From the NCBI RefSeq assembly GCF_021602155.1, contig NZ_BQHY01000005.1:248001-312000 (forward strand): a stretch of 64,000 nucleotides of DNA, written 5' to 3'. Source of the stretch: Pseudomonas parakoreensis. GTDB taxonomy: Bacteria > Pseudomonadota > Gammaproteobacteria > Pseudomonadales > Pseudomonadaceae. The notes under the pieces were generated by a model that saw only the letters and a list, made by a program, of their open reading frames with translations, was not told the origin of the DNA and did no database searches. Position 1 is the first letter of the stretch. Each line of letters opens with the position of its first letter. The position numbers and the translations under genes are program-made. This document shows positions 16,739 to 26,376 of this stretch, in pieces.

Positions 16739-17576
16739 TCTCGCTGCCAAACCCGCGTTCAGCCTCAGTCGTGTGGCGATCTACGCGGTGCTGATCCTCG
16801 CGGTATTGCTGTACCTGATCCCGCTGGTGGTGATGCTGCTGACCAGCTTCAAGACCCCGGAAGACATCAGCACCGGCAACCTGCTGAGCTGGCCGACCGT
16901 GGTCAGCGGCATCGGCTGGGTCAAGGCCTGGGCCACGGTTGACGGTTACTTCTGGAACTCGATCAAGATCACCGTGCCGGCCGTGGTCATCTCCACCGCC
17001 ATCGGCGCGTTGAACGGTTACGTGCTGTCGTTCTGGCGCTTCCGTGGTTCGCAGCTGTTCTTCGGTCTGCTGCTGTTCGGTTGCTTCCTGCCGTTCCAGA
17101 CCGTGCTGCTGCCGGCCTCGTTCACCCTCGGCAAGATGGGCCTGGCGAGTACCACCACCGGCCTGGTCTTCGTGCACGTGGTCTATGGTCTGGCGTTCAC
17201 CACGCTGTTCTTTCGCAACTACTACGTGAGCATTCCCGATGCGCTGATCAAGGCTGCACGGCTGGATGGCGCGGGTTTCTTTACGATCTTCCGGCAGATC
17301 ATTCTGCCGATGTCGACCCCGATCATCATGGTCTGCCTGATCTGGCAATTCACCCAGATCTGGAACGACTTCCTGTTCGGTGTGGTGTTCTCCAGCGGTG
17401 ATTCGCAACCGATCACGGTGGCGCTGAACAACCTGGTCAACACCAGCACCGGGGCCAAGGAATACAACGTTGATATGGCAGCGGCGATGATCGCCGGGCT
17501 GCCGACCCTGCTGGTCTATGTGGTCGCAGGCAAGTATTTCGTGCGCGGGCTGACGGCCGGCGCAGTCAAGGGGTAA
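16731..17576 (+). CDS. gtsC: Glucose/mannose ABC transporter, permease 2
   Basis: A 281-aa MalG-type permease (gltG elsewhere) with six predicted helices and the EAA loop KAARLDGAGFFTIFRQIILP. It begins inside the last codons of gtsB and ends 2 nt before gtsD, consistent with one tightly packed transport operon. Confidence 0.93.
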   Translation: MTSLAAKPAFSLSRVAIYAVLILAVLLYLIPLVVMLLTSFKTPEDISTGNLLSWPTVVSGIGWVKAWATVDGYFWNSIKITVPAVVISTAIGALNGYVLSFWRFRGSQLFFGLLLFGCFLPFQTVLLPASFTLGKMGLASTTTGLVFVHVVYGLAFTTLFFRNYYVSIPDALIKAARLDGAGFFTIFRQIILPMSTPIIMVCLIWQFTQIWNDFLFGVVFSSGDSQPITVALNNLVNTSTGAKEYNVDMAAAMIAGLPTLLVYVVAGKYFVRGLTAGAVKG

Positions 17577-17578
17577 TC

Positions 17579-18739
17579 ATGGCAACGCTCGAACTTCGCA
17601 ACGTCAACAAGACCTACGGTGCCGGCCTGCCGGATACCCTGAAGAACATCGAACTGTCGATCAAGGACGGTGAGTTCCTGATCCTGGTCGGCCCGTCGGG
17701 CTGCGGCAAGTCGACCCTGATGAACTGCATCGCCGGCCTGGAGACCATCACCGGTGGCGCGATCATGATCGGCGACCAGGACGTCAGCGGCATGAGCCCG
17801 AAGGATCGTGACATCGCCATGGTGTTCCAGTCCTACGCGCTGTACCCGACCATGAGCGTGCGCGAGAACATCGAGTTCGGTCTGAAAATTCGCAAGATGA
17901 GCCAGTCGGCGATCGATGAAGAAGTCGCCCGCGTGGCCAAGCTGCTGCAGATCGAACACCTGCTCAACCGCAAACCGGGCCAGCTCTCCGGTGGCCAGCA
18001 ACAGCGCGTGGCAATGGGCCGTGCGTTGGCGCGTCGGCCGAAGATCTATCTGTTCGACGAACCGCTGTCGAACCTCGACGCCAAGCTGCGCGTCGAGATG
18101 CGCACCGAAATGAAACTGATGCACCAGCGTCTGAAAACCACCACCGTTTACGTGACCCACGACCAGATCGAAGCGATGACCCTGGGCGACAAGGTGGCGG
18201 TGATGAAGGACGGGATCATTCAGCAGTTCGGCACGCCGAAAGAGATCTACAACGATCCGGCCAACCTGTTTGTGGCGAGCTTCATCGGTTCGCCGCCGAT
18301 GAACTTCATCCCGCTGCGTCTGCAACGCAAGGACGGTCGCCTGCTGGCGCTGCTCGACAGCGGCCAGGCCCGTTGCGAACTGCCGATGAGCATGCAGGAC
18401 GCAGGGCTTGAAGATCGCGAAGTGATCCTCGGCCTGCGCCCGGAACAGATTGTCCTGGCGAACGGCGAGGGCAATGGCCTGCCGAGCATCAAGGCCGAAG
18501 TGCAGGTTACCGAGCCGACCGGTCCGGACACCCTGGTGTTCGTCAACCTGAACGAAACCAAGGTCTGCTGCCGCCTGGCACCGGACGTGGCGCCGCAGGT
18601 GGGCGAAACCCTGACCCTGCAATTCGATCCGTCGAAAGTGTTGTTGTTCGATGCCAAGACTGGCGAGCGTCTGGGCGTTGCGGGCCAGGCGCAGACCGAG
18701 GCGCGGTCGGCGAACGTCGCGCAATTCAAAGGCCGGTAA
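17579..18739 (+). CDS. gtsD: Glucose/mannose ABC transporter, ATP-binding subunit
   Basis: A 386-aa MalK/UgpC-type ATPase (gltK/malK elsewhere). Walker A is GPSGCGKST, the Q-loop is VFQSYALYP, the signature is LSGGQQQR, Walker B is [12 protein letters not shown], and the H-loop is [17 protein letters not shown]-terminal TOBE-type regulatory region follows from about residue 235 ([12 protein letters not shown]). It probably energises the GtsBC permease. Confidence 0.95.
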   Translation: MATLELRNVNKTYGAGLPDTLKNIELSIKDGEFLILVGPSGCGKSTLMNCIAGLETITGGAIMIGDQDVSGMSPKDRDIAMVFQSYALYPTMSVRENIEFGLKIRKMSQSAIDEEVARVAKLLQIEHLLNRKPGQLSGGQQQRVAMGRALARRPKIYLFDEPLSNLDAKLRVEMRTEMKLMHQRLKTTTVYVTHDQIEAMTLGDKVAVMKDGIIQQFGTPKEIYNDPANLFVASFIGSPPMNFIPLRLQRKDGRLLALLDSGQARCELPMSMQDAGLEDREVILGLRPEQIVLANGEGNGLPSIKAEVQVTEPTGPDTLVFVNLNETKVCCRLAPDVAPQVGETLTLQFDPSKVLLFDAKTGERLGVAGQAQTEARSANVAQFKGR

Positions 18740-18764
18740 CAGATCCGTGCAGGAATGAGGTTCA

Positions 18765-18854
18765 TGTGGGAGCTGGCTTGCCAGCGAAGGGGCCGGCACA
18801 TCCAGCATGGATGTCGCCTGAATCACCCCCATCGCTGGCAAGCCAGCTCCCACA
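18765..18854. repeat. REP-type inverted pair between gtsD and oprB
   Basis: Arms TGTGGGAGCTGGCTTGCCAG and its complement, spacer about 45 nt. The rest of the gap to oprB holds no recognised gene. Confidence 0.75.
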
Positions 18855-18965
18855 GGGATCGGATTCCAATCAGGAGCACGCGCTGGATTGCCTGTAATCC
18901 AGCGCAATTTATGTAAACCGCGTTGGAAAAAAACAGTTAATAACAATAAAGACGAGGATGTAGGG

Positions 18966-20315
18966 ATGAAAAAGAAACACGTCAATGCCCGGTTGATCTG
19001 CCAAGTGTCAGCCGCGGCGGCATTGGTGCTGGCCGGCAATGCAATGGCTGCGGATGCGTTCAGCTCCGATTCGAAATGGATGACGGGCGACTGGGGTGGC
19101 GAGCGGACCAAGCTGATCGAGCAGGGTATCGACATCAAGGCTGACTACGTTGGGGAAATGGGCGCCAACCTGCATGGCGGCTACAACGACGACAAGACCG
19201 GTCGCTACAGCGATCAGTTCGGTCTGGGCGTGGCGCTGGACCTGCAAAAACTCTGGGGCTGGGACAACACTCAGGCCAAGATCCAGTTGACCAACCGTAA
19301 CGGTCAGAACATCTCCAACGATCGTATTGGCGATCCGCGTGCCGGCACTCTGTCGTCTTCTCAGGAAGTCTACGGCCGTGGCCACATGGTGCGTCTGACC
19401 CAGTTGTGGATTCAGCACCAGTTCTTCGACAACAAGCTCGACGTCAAGGCCGGTTACTTCGGTGAGGGCGAAGACTTCAACACCTTCCCGTGCGACTTCC
19501 AGAACCTGGCGTTCTGCGGCTCGCAAGTGGGTAACTGGGCGACCAACATCTGGTACAACTGGCCAGTCAGCCAGGCCGCGATCCGCGTGAAGTACAACAT
19601 CAACGACGAGCTCTACGCGCAGATCGGTGCGTACAACCAGAACCCGTCGCAACTGGAACACGGTAACGGCTTCAAGCTCAGCGGCAGCGGCACCAAAGGG
19701 ACTGTTCTGCCAGTCGAATTGGTCTGGTCGCCGAAGGTCAACAGCCTGCCGGGCGAATACCGCGTCGGTTACTACAAGAGTACCGCTGATGCCAGCGACG
19801 TCCGCGAAGACGTCAACGGTTTCGACGCGGCAACCACTGGTGACGCGTACAAAACCCACAGCAGCAAACACGGTTACTGGTTCGTCGCGCAGCAGCAACT
19901 CACCAGCCACAACGGTGATGCCAGCCGCGGTCTGAACATCGCTGCCAACGCGACCTTCCACGACAAGGACACCAACTTCATCGATAACTACCAGTCGGTG
20001 ATGTTTGTCTACAAAGGCCCGTTCGACGCCCGTCCGAAGGATGACGTCGGCATTGGCGCGGCGCGTATCCACGTCAACGATGACGTGAAGAAAAACGCCG
20101 AACTGCTGAATGCCTCCAACGGTGTTTCGGATTACGACAATCCGGTGTTCTCGCCGATTCGTGAAACCGAATACAACTACGAGATCAACTACGGCTTCCA
20201 CGTCACCAACTGGCTGACCGTGCGTCCTAACCTGCAGTACATCACTCACCCGGGCGGTGTTGATGCCGTGGACAACGCTTTGGTCGCTGGCCTGAAAATT
20301 CAGTCTACGTTCTGA
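18966..20315 (+). CDS. oprB: Carbohydrate-selective porin OprB
   Basis: A 449-aa outer-membrane porin that admits glucose and other sugars to the periplasm. A signal peptide runs to GNAMAADAF, followed by WMTGDWGGERTKLIEQGIDI, the standard start of mature OprB-family proteins. The sequence is rich in alternating beta strands and ends with KIQSTF (terminal Phe). The ATG at 18966 is preceded by GAGGA; an open frame upstream has no ribosome site. It is last in the transport block and is followed by a strong terminator. Confidence 0.95.
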   Translation: MKKKHVNARLICQVSAAAALVLAGNAMAADAFSSDSKWMTGDWGGERTKLIEQGIDIKADYVGEMGANLHGGYNDDKTGRYSDQFGLGVALDLQKLWGWDNTQAKIQLTNRNGQNISNDRIGDPRAGTLSSSQEVYGRGHMVRLTQLWIQHQFFDNKLDVKAGYFGEGEDFNTFPCDFQNLAFCGSQVGNWATNIWYNWPVSQAAIRVKYNINDELYAQIGAYNQNPSQLEHGNGFKLSGSGTKGTVLPVELVWSPKVNSLPGEYRVGYYKSTADASDVREDVNGFDAATTGDAYKTHSSKHGYWFVAQQQLTSHNGDASRGLNIAANATFHDKDTNFIDNYQSVMFVYKGPFDARPKDDVGIGAARIHVNDDVKKNAELLNASNGVSDYDNPVFSPIRETEYNYEINYGFHVTNWLTVRPNLQYITHPGGVDAVDNALVAGLKIQSTF

Positions 20316-20353
20316 CGCGTCTGCGATAAGCTCCTCTCCATGTGCGCATATTT

Positions 20354-20383
20354 GCGGACAGCCCAGGCTGTCCGCTTTTTTTT
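20354..20383 (+). terminator. Intrinsic terminator after oprB
   Basis: A perfect stem GCGGACAGC / GCTGTCCGC with a tight loop is followed by eight T residues. Confidence 0.9.
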
Positions 20384-20427
20384 GAGGGTGGCGCAACCCA
20401 TGACAGTCGAATTCGGAACCGTGGCCA

Positions 20428-21282
20428 ATGCATGAGCATCCGCTGCAACGCTTCTTCAAATCCCTGCGCGAACGACCGGTGTTTGCCTGGGAGCGCTATC
20501 AGATGCGCGATGTGCTGGTGATCGACCATCCGCTGTGTCAGGCGGTGTTCAGTCGGCAGGGTGCGCAGTTGCTGCACTTTCAGCCGCGTGGACAGAAACC
20601 GTGGTTATGGTGCGCGGCGAAGTGGCCGCACGTGGGCGCCATTCGCGGTGGTGTGCCGGTGTGCTGGCCGTGGTATGGCCGCCATCCGAGCGAAAACGCG
20701 TGGCCGTCCCATGGCTGGGCGCGACTGCTCGACTGGAAATTGCTCGACAGCAGCAGCGCCGAGGATGGCGTGCGCCTGCATTGGCAATTGCAGTTGTGCG
20801 ATTGGCAGGTCGACCTGCATGCGCATCTGGGTGAACGCATGGAATTACGCCTGAGCACCGAGCATCAGGACGACATGCCGTGCCAGTTGAGCCAGGCTTT
20901 GCATGCTTACTGGCGTATTGGTGACGTGGGTGAGATAGCGCTGTCTGGCCTCGAAGGTGCGCAGGGTTATGACCAGTTGAGGCGCCAGTCCTGCCAGCAG
21001 GAAGGCGAATTGCGCGTGGAGGGCGGTTGTCAGCGGGTGTTCCAGCACGACGGCGAATTGCAGCTCAAGGATCACGCCTGGCAGCGCGAATTGTGCATCG
21101 ATACCGGTGACAGCGGCGACACCGTGGTCTGGCATCCTGGCTCGCGACCATTGCTGGGTGTGAGCTGGGATGAAGTAACGGAGTTTGTCTGTGTTGAAGC
21201 GGCGGCGGGCGGCACCGACAGCCTGCATCTGGCGCCGGGGGAGAAGGCGCATCTGAGCTTGCAGGCGTGGGCTGCTGCCTGA
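20428..21282 (+). CDS. D-hexose-6-phosphate mutarotase (YeaD-like)
   Basis: A 284-aa aldose-1-epimerase-superfamily protein. Motifs GGVPVCWPWYGRHP and SHGWARLLDWKL near residues 72-105 match the YeaD group, which interconverts anomers of glucose 6-phosphate. It sits between oprB and hexR, so a role in supplying the beta anomer to Zwf is plausible. It follows the oprB terminator and needs its own promoter, which was not identified. The assigned ATG has only a weak ribosome site. Confidence 0.88.
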   Translation: MHEHPLQRFFKSLRERPVFAWERYQMRDVLVIDHPLCQAVFSRQGAQLLHFQPRGQKPWLWCAAKWPHVGAIRGGVPVCWPWYGRHPSENAWPSHGWARLLDWKLLDSSSAEDGVRLHWQLQLCDWQVDLHAHLGERMELRLSTEHQDDMPCQLSQALHAYWRIGDVGEIALSGLEGAQGYDQLRRQSCQQEGELRVEGGCQRVFQHDGELQLKDHAWQRELCIDTGDSGDTVVWHPGSRPLLGVSWDEVTEFVCVEAAAGGTDSLHLAPGEKAHLSLQAWAAA

Positions 21283-21304
21283 GTTTGTACGGTGGCTGCT
21301 GGCC

Positions 21305-21397
21305 CCATCGCTGGCAAGCCAGCTCCCACAGACTCAGTGGCGGTCATGGATTTTGTGGACGACCCGGACACTGTGGGAGCTGGCTTGCCAGCGATGA
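21305..21397. repeat. REP-type inverted pair between convergent mutarotase and hexR
   Basis: The two arms are in the opposite orientation to most other pairs in the window: CATCGCTGGCAAGCCAGCTC comes first and its complement second. Confidence 0.7.
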
Positions 21398-21429
21398 GGC
21401 CGGATCATTCAATAAAGAATTATCAGGCC

Positions 21430-22299
21430 TCAGTTGAACTCGTCACCCACCGGATACCGGCTGGCATTCAAGCTCTCCTTGATCTTGCGCAGATGCGGCT
21501 GGAAATCCACCCCGCGACGCAGGGTCATGCCGGTCGCCAACACATCCAGCACTGTCAACTGAATGATCCGCGAGGTCATCGGCATATAGATGTCAGTGTC
21601 TTCCGGCAGCGGAATATTCAGGCTCAGGGTACTGGCCTTGGCCAGCGGCGAATTCTCCGCGGTCAGGCCCAGCACCGAAGCGCCGTTCTCCCGGGCGATG
21701 CGCGCCACTTCCACCAGTTCGCGGGTGCGCCCGGTGTAAGAAATGATCACGAACAGCTCGCCAGTGTGCGCCACCGACGCAATCATCCGCTGCATCAGCA
21801 CATCCGCATGAGCGGTGACGGCGAGGTTGAAGCGGAAGAATTTGTGCTGCGCATCCAAAGCCACAGGCGCTGACGCACCGAGGCCGAAAAAGTGGATTTG
21901 CCGCGCCTGGATCAACAGGTCGACGGCGCGGCTGATCAGGTTCGGATCGAGCGCCTGGCAAGCGCTGTCCAGCGAGGCAATGGCGCTGCCGAAAATCTTT
22001 TGCGTGTACGCCTCGGGATTGTCATCGGCCTCCACCGCGCGGCTGACATACGCCGCGCCACTGGCCAGGCTCTGCGCCAGTTGCAACTTGAGTTCAGGGT
22101 AGCCGCTGACACCGAACGAACGGCAGAAACGGTTGACCGTCGGCTCGCTCACCGACGCGGCCTGGGCGAGGGCGGCGATGCTGAAGCGGGTGGCCTGCTG
22201 CGGGTTGAGCAGGATCACCTCGGCGACTTTGCGTTCGGCCTTGTTCAGCTCTTCAAGGCGACTCTGGATCTGTTCCAGTAAATTTCGCACGCGGTCCAT
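21430..22299 (-). CDS. hexR: HexR, RpiR-family repressor of Entner-Doudoroff genes
   Basis: A 289-aa transcription regulator. The N-terminal helix-turn-helix ([35 protein letters not shown]) spans about residues 1-77 and the C-terminal SIS sugar-phosphate domain has [20 protein letters not shown] and [15 protein letters not shown]. In pseudomonads HexR represses zwf, edd, gap and partner genes and is released by KDPG. It is divergent from zwf with a HexR-type box between them, so autoregulation is likely. Confidence 0.95.
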   Translation of the reverse strand: MDRVRNLLEQIQSRLEELNKAERKVAEVILLNPQQATRFSIAALAQAASVSEPTVNRFCRSFGVSGYPELKLQLAQSLASGAAYVSRAVEADDNPEAYTQKIFGSAIASLDSACQALDPNLISRAVDLLIQARQIHFFGLGASAPVALDAQHKFFRFNLAVTAHADVLMQRMIASVAHTGELFVIISYTGRTRELVEVARIARENGASVLGLTAENSPLAKASTLSLNIPLPEDTDIYMPMTSRIIQLTVLDVLATGMTLRRGVDFQPHLRKIKESLNASRYPVGDEFN

Positions 22300-22434
22300 A
22301 TGGAATTCCTAATTCACCTGCGCAAAGGTGCGCCGGGCTATGCAAATTGGGCCTTTGATGTGGCCCGTGACGGTGGCCTATCCTACTGATGGCTCCGACC
22401 GACCACCACTCGGAATCTGTATTTTGCGAAAATG

Positions 22435-22449
22435 TTGTGGTTATTACTA
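22435..22449. promoter_or_regulatory. HexR box in the hexR-zwf intergenic region
   Basis: TTGTGGTTATTACTA fits TTGT-N7-ACAA with one mismatch, and it sits inside the broader palindrome TGTtGT-N7-ACtACA. The gapA-side box shows the same TGTTGT-N7-AC half. Confidence 0.65.
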
Positions 22450-22516
22450 CATTTTCCCTTGAGTGATGCCTTGAAAAAAGGTATTTGTAGCTTAACTTGA
22501 TAAAAGAACAAACATC

Positions 22517-23983
22517 ATGCCTTCGATTACGGTTGAACCGTGCACCTTTGCCTTGTTCGGCGCTCTGGGCGATCTGGCCCTGCGCAAGCTGTTTCCTGCC
22601 CTTTATCACCTCGATGGCGCCGACCTGTTGCACGAGAACACGCGCATTATCGCGCTGGCCCGTGAACCCGGCTCCGAGCAGCAGCACCTGGCGTTTATCG
22701 CCGCCGAATTGCGCCGTTACGTCGGCAAAGAGCTGGACGAGGCGGTGGCCGAGCGCTTTCTCGCGCGGCTGAGCTATCTGCACGTCGACTTCCTCAAGGC
22801 TGAAGACTATGTGGCGCTGGCCGAAGCGGCCGGCAGCGCGCAACGCATGATTGCCTACTTCGCCACACCGGCAGCGGTGTACGGCGCGATCTGCGAGAAC
22901 CTGGCGAAAGTCGGTCTGGCAGAAAACACCCGCGTGGTCCTGGAAAAGCCGATCGGCTCCGATCTGGAATCCTCGCGCAAGGTGAACGACGCCGTGGCGC
23001 AGTTCTTCCCGGAGAACCGCACCTATCGCATCGACCACTACCTGGGCAAAGAGACCGTCCAGAACCTGATCGCCCTGCGTTTCGCCAACAGCCTGTTCGA
23101 AACCCAGTGGAACCAGAATTACATCTCCCACGTGGAAATCACCGTGGCCGAGAAGGTCGGCATCGAAGGCCGCTGGGGCTACTTCGACAAGGCCGGCCAG
23201 CTGCGCGACATGATCCAGAATCACCTGTTGCAGCTGCTGTGCCTGATCGCCATGGACCCGCCGGCCGACCTGTCCGCCGACAGCATCCGTGACGAAAAGG
23301 TAAAGGTACTCAAGGCCCTGGCGCCAATCAGCCCGGAAGGCCTGACCACGCAAGTGGTGCGCGGTCAGTACATCGCCGGGCACAGCGAAGGCAAGTCCGT
23401 GCCGGGCTACCTCGAAGAACCGAATTCCAATACCCAGAGCGACACCGAAACCTTCGTCGCCCTGCGTGCCGACATCCGCAACTGGCGCTGGGCCGGCGTG
23501 CCGTTCTACCTGCGGACCGGCAAGCGCATGCCGCAGAAGCTGTCGCAGATCGTCATCCACTTCAAGGAACCGTCGCACTACATCTTTGCGCCGGAACAGC
23601 GCCTGCAAATCAGCAACAAACTGATCATCCGTCTGCAACCGGACGAAGGCATTTCCTTGCGTGTGATGACCAAGGAGCAGGGCCTGGACAAGGGCATGCA
23701 ACTGCGCAGCGGCCCGCTGCAACTGAATTTCTCCGACACCTGGCGCAGTGCGCGGATCCCCGACGCCTACGAGCGGTTGTTGCTGGAAGTGATGAACGGC
23801 AATCAGAACCTGTTTGTCCGTAAAGATGAAATCGAAGCCGCGTGGAAGTGGTGTGACCAGTTGATCGCCGGCTGGAAAAAATCCGGTGACGCGCCCAAGC
23901 CGTATGCGGCCGGGTCGTGGGGGCCGATGAGCTCGATTGCACTGATCACGCGGGACGGGAGGTCGTGGTATGGCGATATCTGA
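22517..23983 (+). CDS. zwf: Glucose-6-phosphate 1-dehydrogenase
   Basis: A 488-aa enzyme oxidising glucose 6-phosphate to 6-phosphogluconolactone. The nucleotide-binding N-terminus reads [20 protein letters not shown], the substrate/catalytic motif is [14 protein letters not shown] around residues 172-185, and [12 protein letters not shown] precedes it. It overlaps pgl by 14 nt and forms the zwf-pgl-eda operon under HexR. Confidence 0.97.
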   Translation: MPSITVEPCTFALFGALGDLALRKLFPALYHLDGADLLHENTRIIALAREPGSEQQHLAFIAAELRRYVGKELDEAVAERFLARLSYLHVDFLKAEDYVALAEAAGSAQRMIAYFATPAAVYGAICENLAKVGLAENTRVVLEKPIGSDLESSRKVNDAVAQFFPENRTYRIDHYLGKETVQNLIALRFANSLFETQWNQNYISHVEITVAEKVGIEGRWGYFDKAGQLRDMIQNHLLQLLCLIAMDPPADLSADSIRDEKVKVLKALAPISPEGLTTQVVRGQYIAGHSEGKSVPGYLEEPNSNTQSDTETFVALRADIRNWRWAGVPFYLRTGKRMPQKLSQIVIHFKEPSHYIFAPEQRLQISNKLIIRLQPDEGISLRVMTKEQGLDKGMQLRSGPLQLNFSDTWRSARIPDAYERLLLEVMNGNQNLFVRKDEIEAAWKWCDQLIAGWKKSGDAPKPYAAGSWGPMSSIALITRDGRSWYGDI

Positions 23984-24683
23984 TGTGAAACTGCCTGCGG
24001 GCGTCCACGCTCACCAGTTCAAGAGTCCGGTGCTGTTGGCCGAAGGTCTGGCGCTGAATGTTGCCAAGCAACTGAGCGATGCCATTTCGGCACGCGGCAA
24101 CGCGGTGCTGGTGGTTTCTGGCGGTCGCAGTCCGGTGGCGTTTTTCCAGCACCTGGCCAAGCAGGAGCTGGACTGGTCGAAGGTCGTCGTGACCCTCGCC
24201 GACGAGCGCTGGGTACCGGTCGAACACGCCGACAGCAACGCCGGTCTGCTCAAGCAGTACCTGCTCAAGGGGCCGGCCGCCAAGGCGCAGTTCCTCAGCC
24301 TCTACAGCGCGGCGGCCAACGTCGAGCAGGCTGCGGAGCAGGCCGACCGCTTGCTTGCCGAATTGCCGCCGATTGACGTGCTGGTGCTGGGCATGGGCGA
24401 TGACGGTCACACCGCGTCGCTGTTCCCCGACAGCCCGAACCTGAATGAAGCCTTGCAGGTTGACGGCAGCCGTCGCTGCTGGCCGATGCTGGCGCCGAGC
24501 GTACCGCGTCAACGCCTGACCATGAGCCGCGCGCTGCTGGCTTCGGCGAAGCACAAGATTCTGTCGATTTCCGGTCAATCGAAACTGACCACACTGAATG
24601 CCGCACTGGCATCCGACGACGTCGCGGCCATGCCGGTGCGCGCGTTTCTGCAACCTACGTTAGAGATCTACTGGTGCCCATGA
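23970..24683 (+). CDS. pgl: 6-phosphogluconolactonase
   Basis: A 237-aa hydrolase of the DevB type. Motifs are [32 protein letters not shown] and the active-site segment [15 protein letters not shown] around residues 140-155. It starts inside the 3' end of zwf and ends 17 nt before the chosen eda start, so the three genes are translated as a unit. Confidence 0.95.
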   Translation: MAISDVKLPAGVHAHQFKSPVLLAEGLALNVAKQLSDAISARGNAVLVVSGGRSPVAFFQHLAKQELDWSKVVVTLADERWVPVEHADSNAGLLKQYLLKGPAAKAQFLSLYSAAANVEQAAEQADRLLAELPPIDVLVLGMGDDGHTASLFPDSPNLNEALQVDGSRRCWPMLAPSVPRQRLTMSRALLASAKHKILSISGQSKLTTLNAALASDDVAAMPVRAFLQPTLEIYWCP

Positions 24684-24700
24684 GCCAAGGAACAGCCGCT

Positions 24701-25366
24701 ATGACAACCCCATCCCCGACCGTTTCCATGGCGGACAAAGTTGCGCTGATCGACAGCCTCTGCGCCAAGGCGCGGATCCTGCCGGTGATCACCATTGCCC
24801 GTGAACAGGATGTGCTGCCGCTGGCCGACGCCCTGGCCGCGGGTGGTCTGACGGCGCTGGAAGTGACCCTGCGTTCGCAGTTCGGCCTCAAGGCGATCCA
24901 GATCCTGCGTGACCAGCGTCCGGAACTGGTGACCGGTGCCGGCACCGTGCTCGACCGCAACATGCTTGCGGCGGCTGAAGCGGCGGGTTCGCAGTTCATC
25001 GTCACCCCGGGTATCACCCGTGACCTGCTCGAAGCCAGCGTCGACAGCCCGATTCCGCTGCTGCCAGGCATCAGCAACGCCTCTGGCATCATGGAAGGCT
25101 ATGGCCTGGGTTATCGCCGCTTCAAGCTGTTCCCGGCGGAAGTCAGCGGTGGCGTGGCGGCGATCAAGGCCCTCGGCGGCCCGTTCGGTGAAGTGAAATT
25201 CTGCCCGACCGGTGGTGTCGGCCCGGCCAATATCAAGAGCTACATGGCACTGAAAAACGTCATGTGCGTGGGCGGCAGCTGGATGCTCGATCCGGAGTGG
25301 ATCAAGAACGGCGACTGGGCGCGCATTCAGGAATGCACCGCCGAGGCCCTGGCACTGCTGAACTAA
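24701..25366 (+). CDS. eda: KDPG aldolase (2-keto-3-deoxy-6-phosphogluconate aldolase)
   Basis: A 221-aa class I aldolase yielding pyruvate and glyceraldehyde 3-phosphate. The catalytic Glu is in LTALEVTLRS and the Schiff-base Lys in RRFKLFPAEVSGG; the phosphate-binding end is CPTGGVG. The ATG at 24701 has AAGGA 9 nt upstream, lying just past the pgl stop; two earlier in-frame ATGs (24674 and 24680) overlap pgl and are less likely. Confidence 0.95.
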   Translation: MTTPSPTVSMADKVALIDSLCAKARILPVITIAREQDVLPLADALAAGGLTALEVTLRSQFGLKAIQILRDQRPELVTGAGTVLDRNMLAAAEAAGSQFIVTPGITRDLLEASVDSPIPLLPGISNASGIMEGYGLGYRRFKLFPAEVSGGVAAIKALGGPFGEVKFCPTGGVGPANIKSYMALKNVMCVGGSWMLDPEWIKNGDWARIQECTAEALALLN

Positions 25367-25406
25367 ACGTTTTACCTGACACTTCGTTGTGTGTTCTACG
25401 GCTTTA

Positions 25407-25437
25407 CGGTGCGCTTGGTCGGTGCACCGTTTTTTTT
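25407..25437 (+). terminator. Intrinsic terminator after eda
   Basis: Stem CGGTGC / GCACCG with an 11-nt loop followed by eight T residues ends the zwf-pgl-eda operon. Confidence 0.8.
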
Positions 25438-25459
25438 GCCCGAAGAAAATCCAACCCCT

Positions 25460-25542
25460 GTAGGAGCTGCCGCAGGCTGCGATCTTTTGATCTTGATTTA
25501 AAAAACAACATCAAAAGATCGCAGCCTGCGGCAGCTCCTACA
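25460..25542. repeat. REP-type inverted pair downstream of eda
   Basis: Long palindrome with arms TAGGAGCTGCCGCAGGCTGC and its complement, inner ends GATCTTTTGAT / ATCAAAAGATC. Confidence 0.75.
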
Positions 25543-25645
25543 GTGAGGCGTGCGGTATCACCGTTACGCTGCGATACATAGTTACCGCACCGAGAGCGGC
25601 GCGCGCCGTTAATCTGCGTTCATCTTATGGAAGAGAGAACGCGTC

Positions 25646-26371
25646 ATGGAACGAGACATTTCAGCCGCAACACCCCAACCGGTGTATCAACTGGCGCCCG
25701 AGCAGATCGCCGGGCCGTATTTCCGCAATCCCAAATTACTGCGACGCAATATCAGCGAGGGCGCCGAGGGCCTGCCACTGCTGCTGCGCCTGACGATCGT
25801 CGACGCGATGACCGGCGAGCCGGTGAGCGGCGCGCTGGTGGATATCTGGCACTGCAATGCGCGGGGCGCCTATTCGGGGTGGAGCCGGATCAATCCGGAT
25901 CGGGAGGTCGACACCGATGCCATCGGCTCGATCCCGCGTACCGATGATGACACCTACCTGCGCGGCAGCCAGTTCTGTGATCAGCAGGGACGGGCGCGCT
26001 TCACCACCATCTATCCGGGGTTCTATGCCGGTCGGGCGCTGCACATTCATGTGGCCGTGCGCATGGTTACCGGCCGTGAATATCTGGATGAGCGCAACGT
26101 GGCCTGGGTCGGTCAGCTGTATTTTCCCGAGGTGGTGTCACGCGCCGTGCTCAATGCCCGGGACTATCGCGGGCGGGCCTCTGCACCGTTGAACAATGCC
26201 GAGGACAGCTACTACGCCAACATGGGCGGCGAGGGCTCAACCTTGACGGTGTGGCCGATCGGTCGTGAATCGCACGAGGACGGTTTTTTCGGCCACCTGA
26301 CCATTGGCATCGACACCTTTGCCGCCTCGTCGCAGATCAAGCCCGAGGACTTCGACAAGTACACCGTGTGA
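25646..26371 (+). CDS. Intradiol ring-cleavage dioxygenase
   Basis: A 241-aa non-haem Fe(III) dioxygenase. Likely ligands are Tyr76 (WHCNARGAYSGW), Tyr127 (IYPGFYAGR), His133 and His135 (ALHIHVAV). The short 6-residue spacing from the second Tyr to the first His is that of the single-domain YPGxYxGRxxHIH subgroup, not of classical catechol or protocatechuate enzymes. No signal peptide is seen. No other aromatic-pathway gene is nearby, so the catecholic substrate is unknown. The promoter was not identified. Confidence 0.85.
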   Translation: MERDISAATPQPVYQLAPEQIAGPYFRNPKLLRRNISEGAEGLPLLLRLTIVDAMTGEPVSGALVDIWHCNARGAYSGWSRINPDREVDTDAIGSIPRTDDDTYLRGSQFCDQQGRARFTTIYPGFYAGRALHIHVAVRMVTGREYLDERNVAWVGQLYFPEVVSRAVLNARDYRGRASAPLNNAEDSYYANMGGEGSTLTVWPIGRESHEDGFFGHLTIGIDTFAASSQIKPEDFDKYTV

Positions 26372-26376
26372 ACGGA

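Noticed and set aside
17516-19138. 540-codon minus-strand open frame over gtsD and the oprB start
   Set aside because: Antisense to gtsD and crossing a REP pair; composition is that of a shadow frame.
22253-23722. 489-codon minus-strand frame over zwf
   Set aside because: Shadow of zwf; crosses the hexR-zwf control region.
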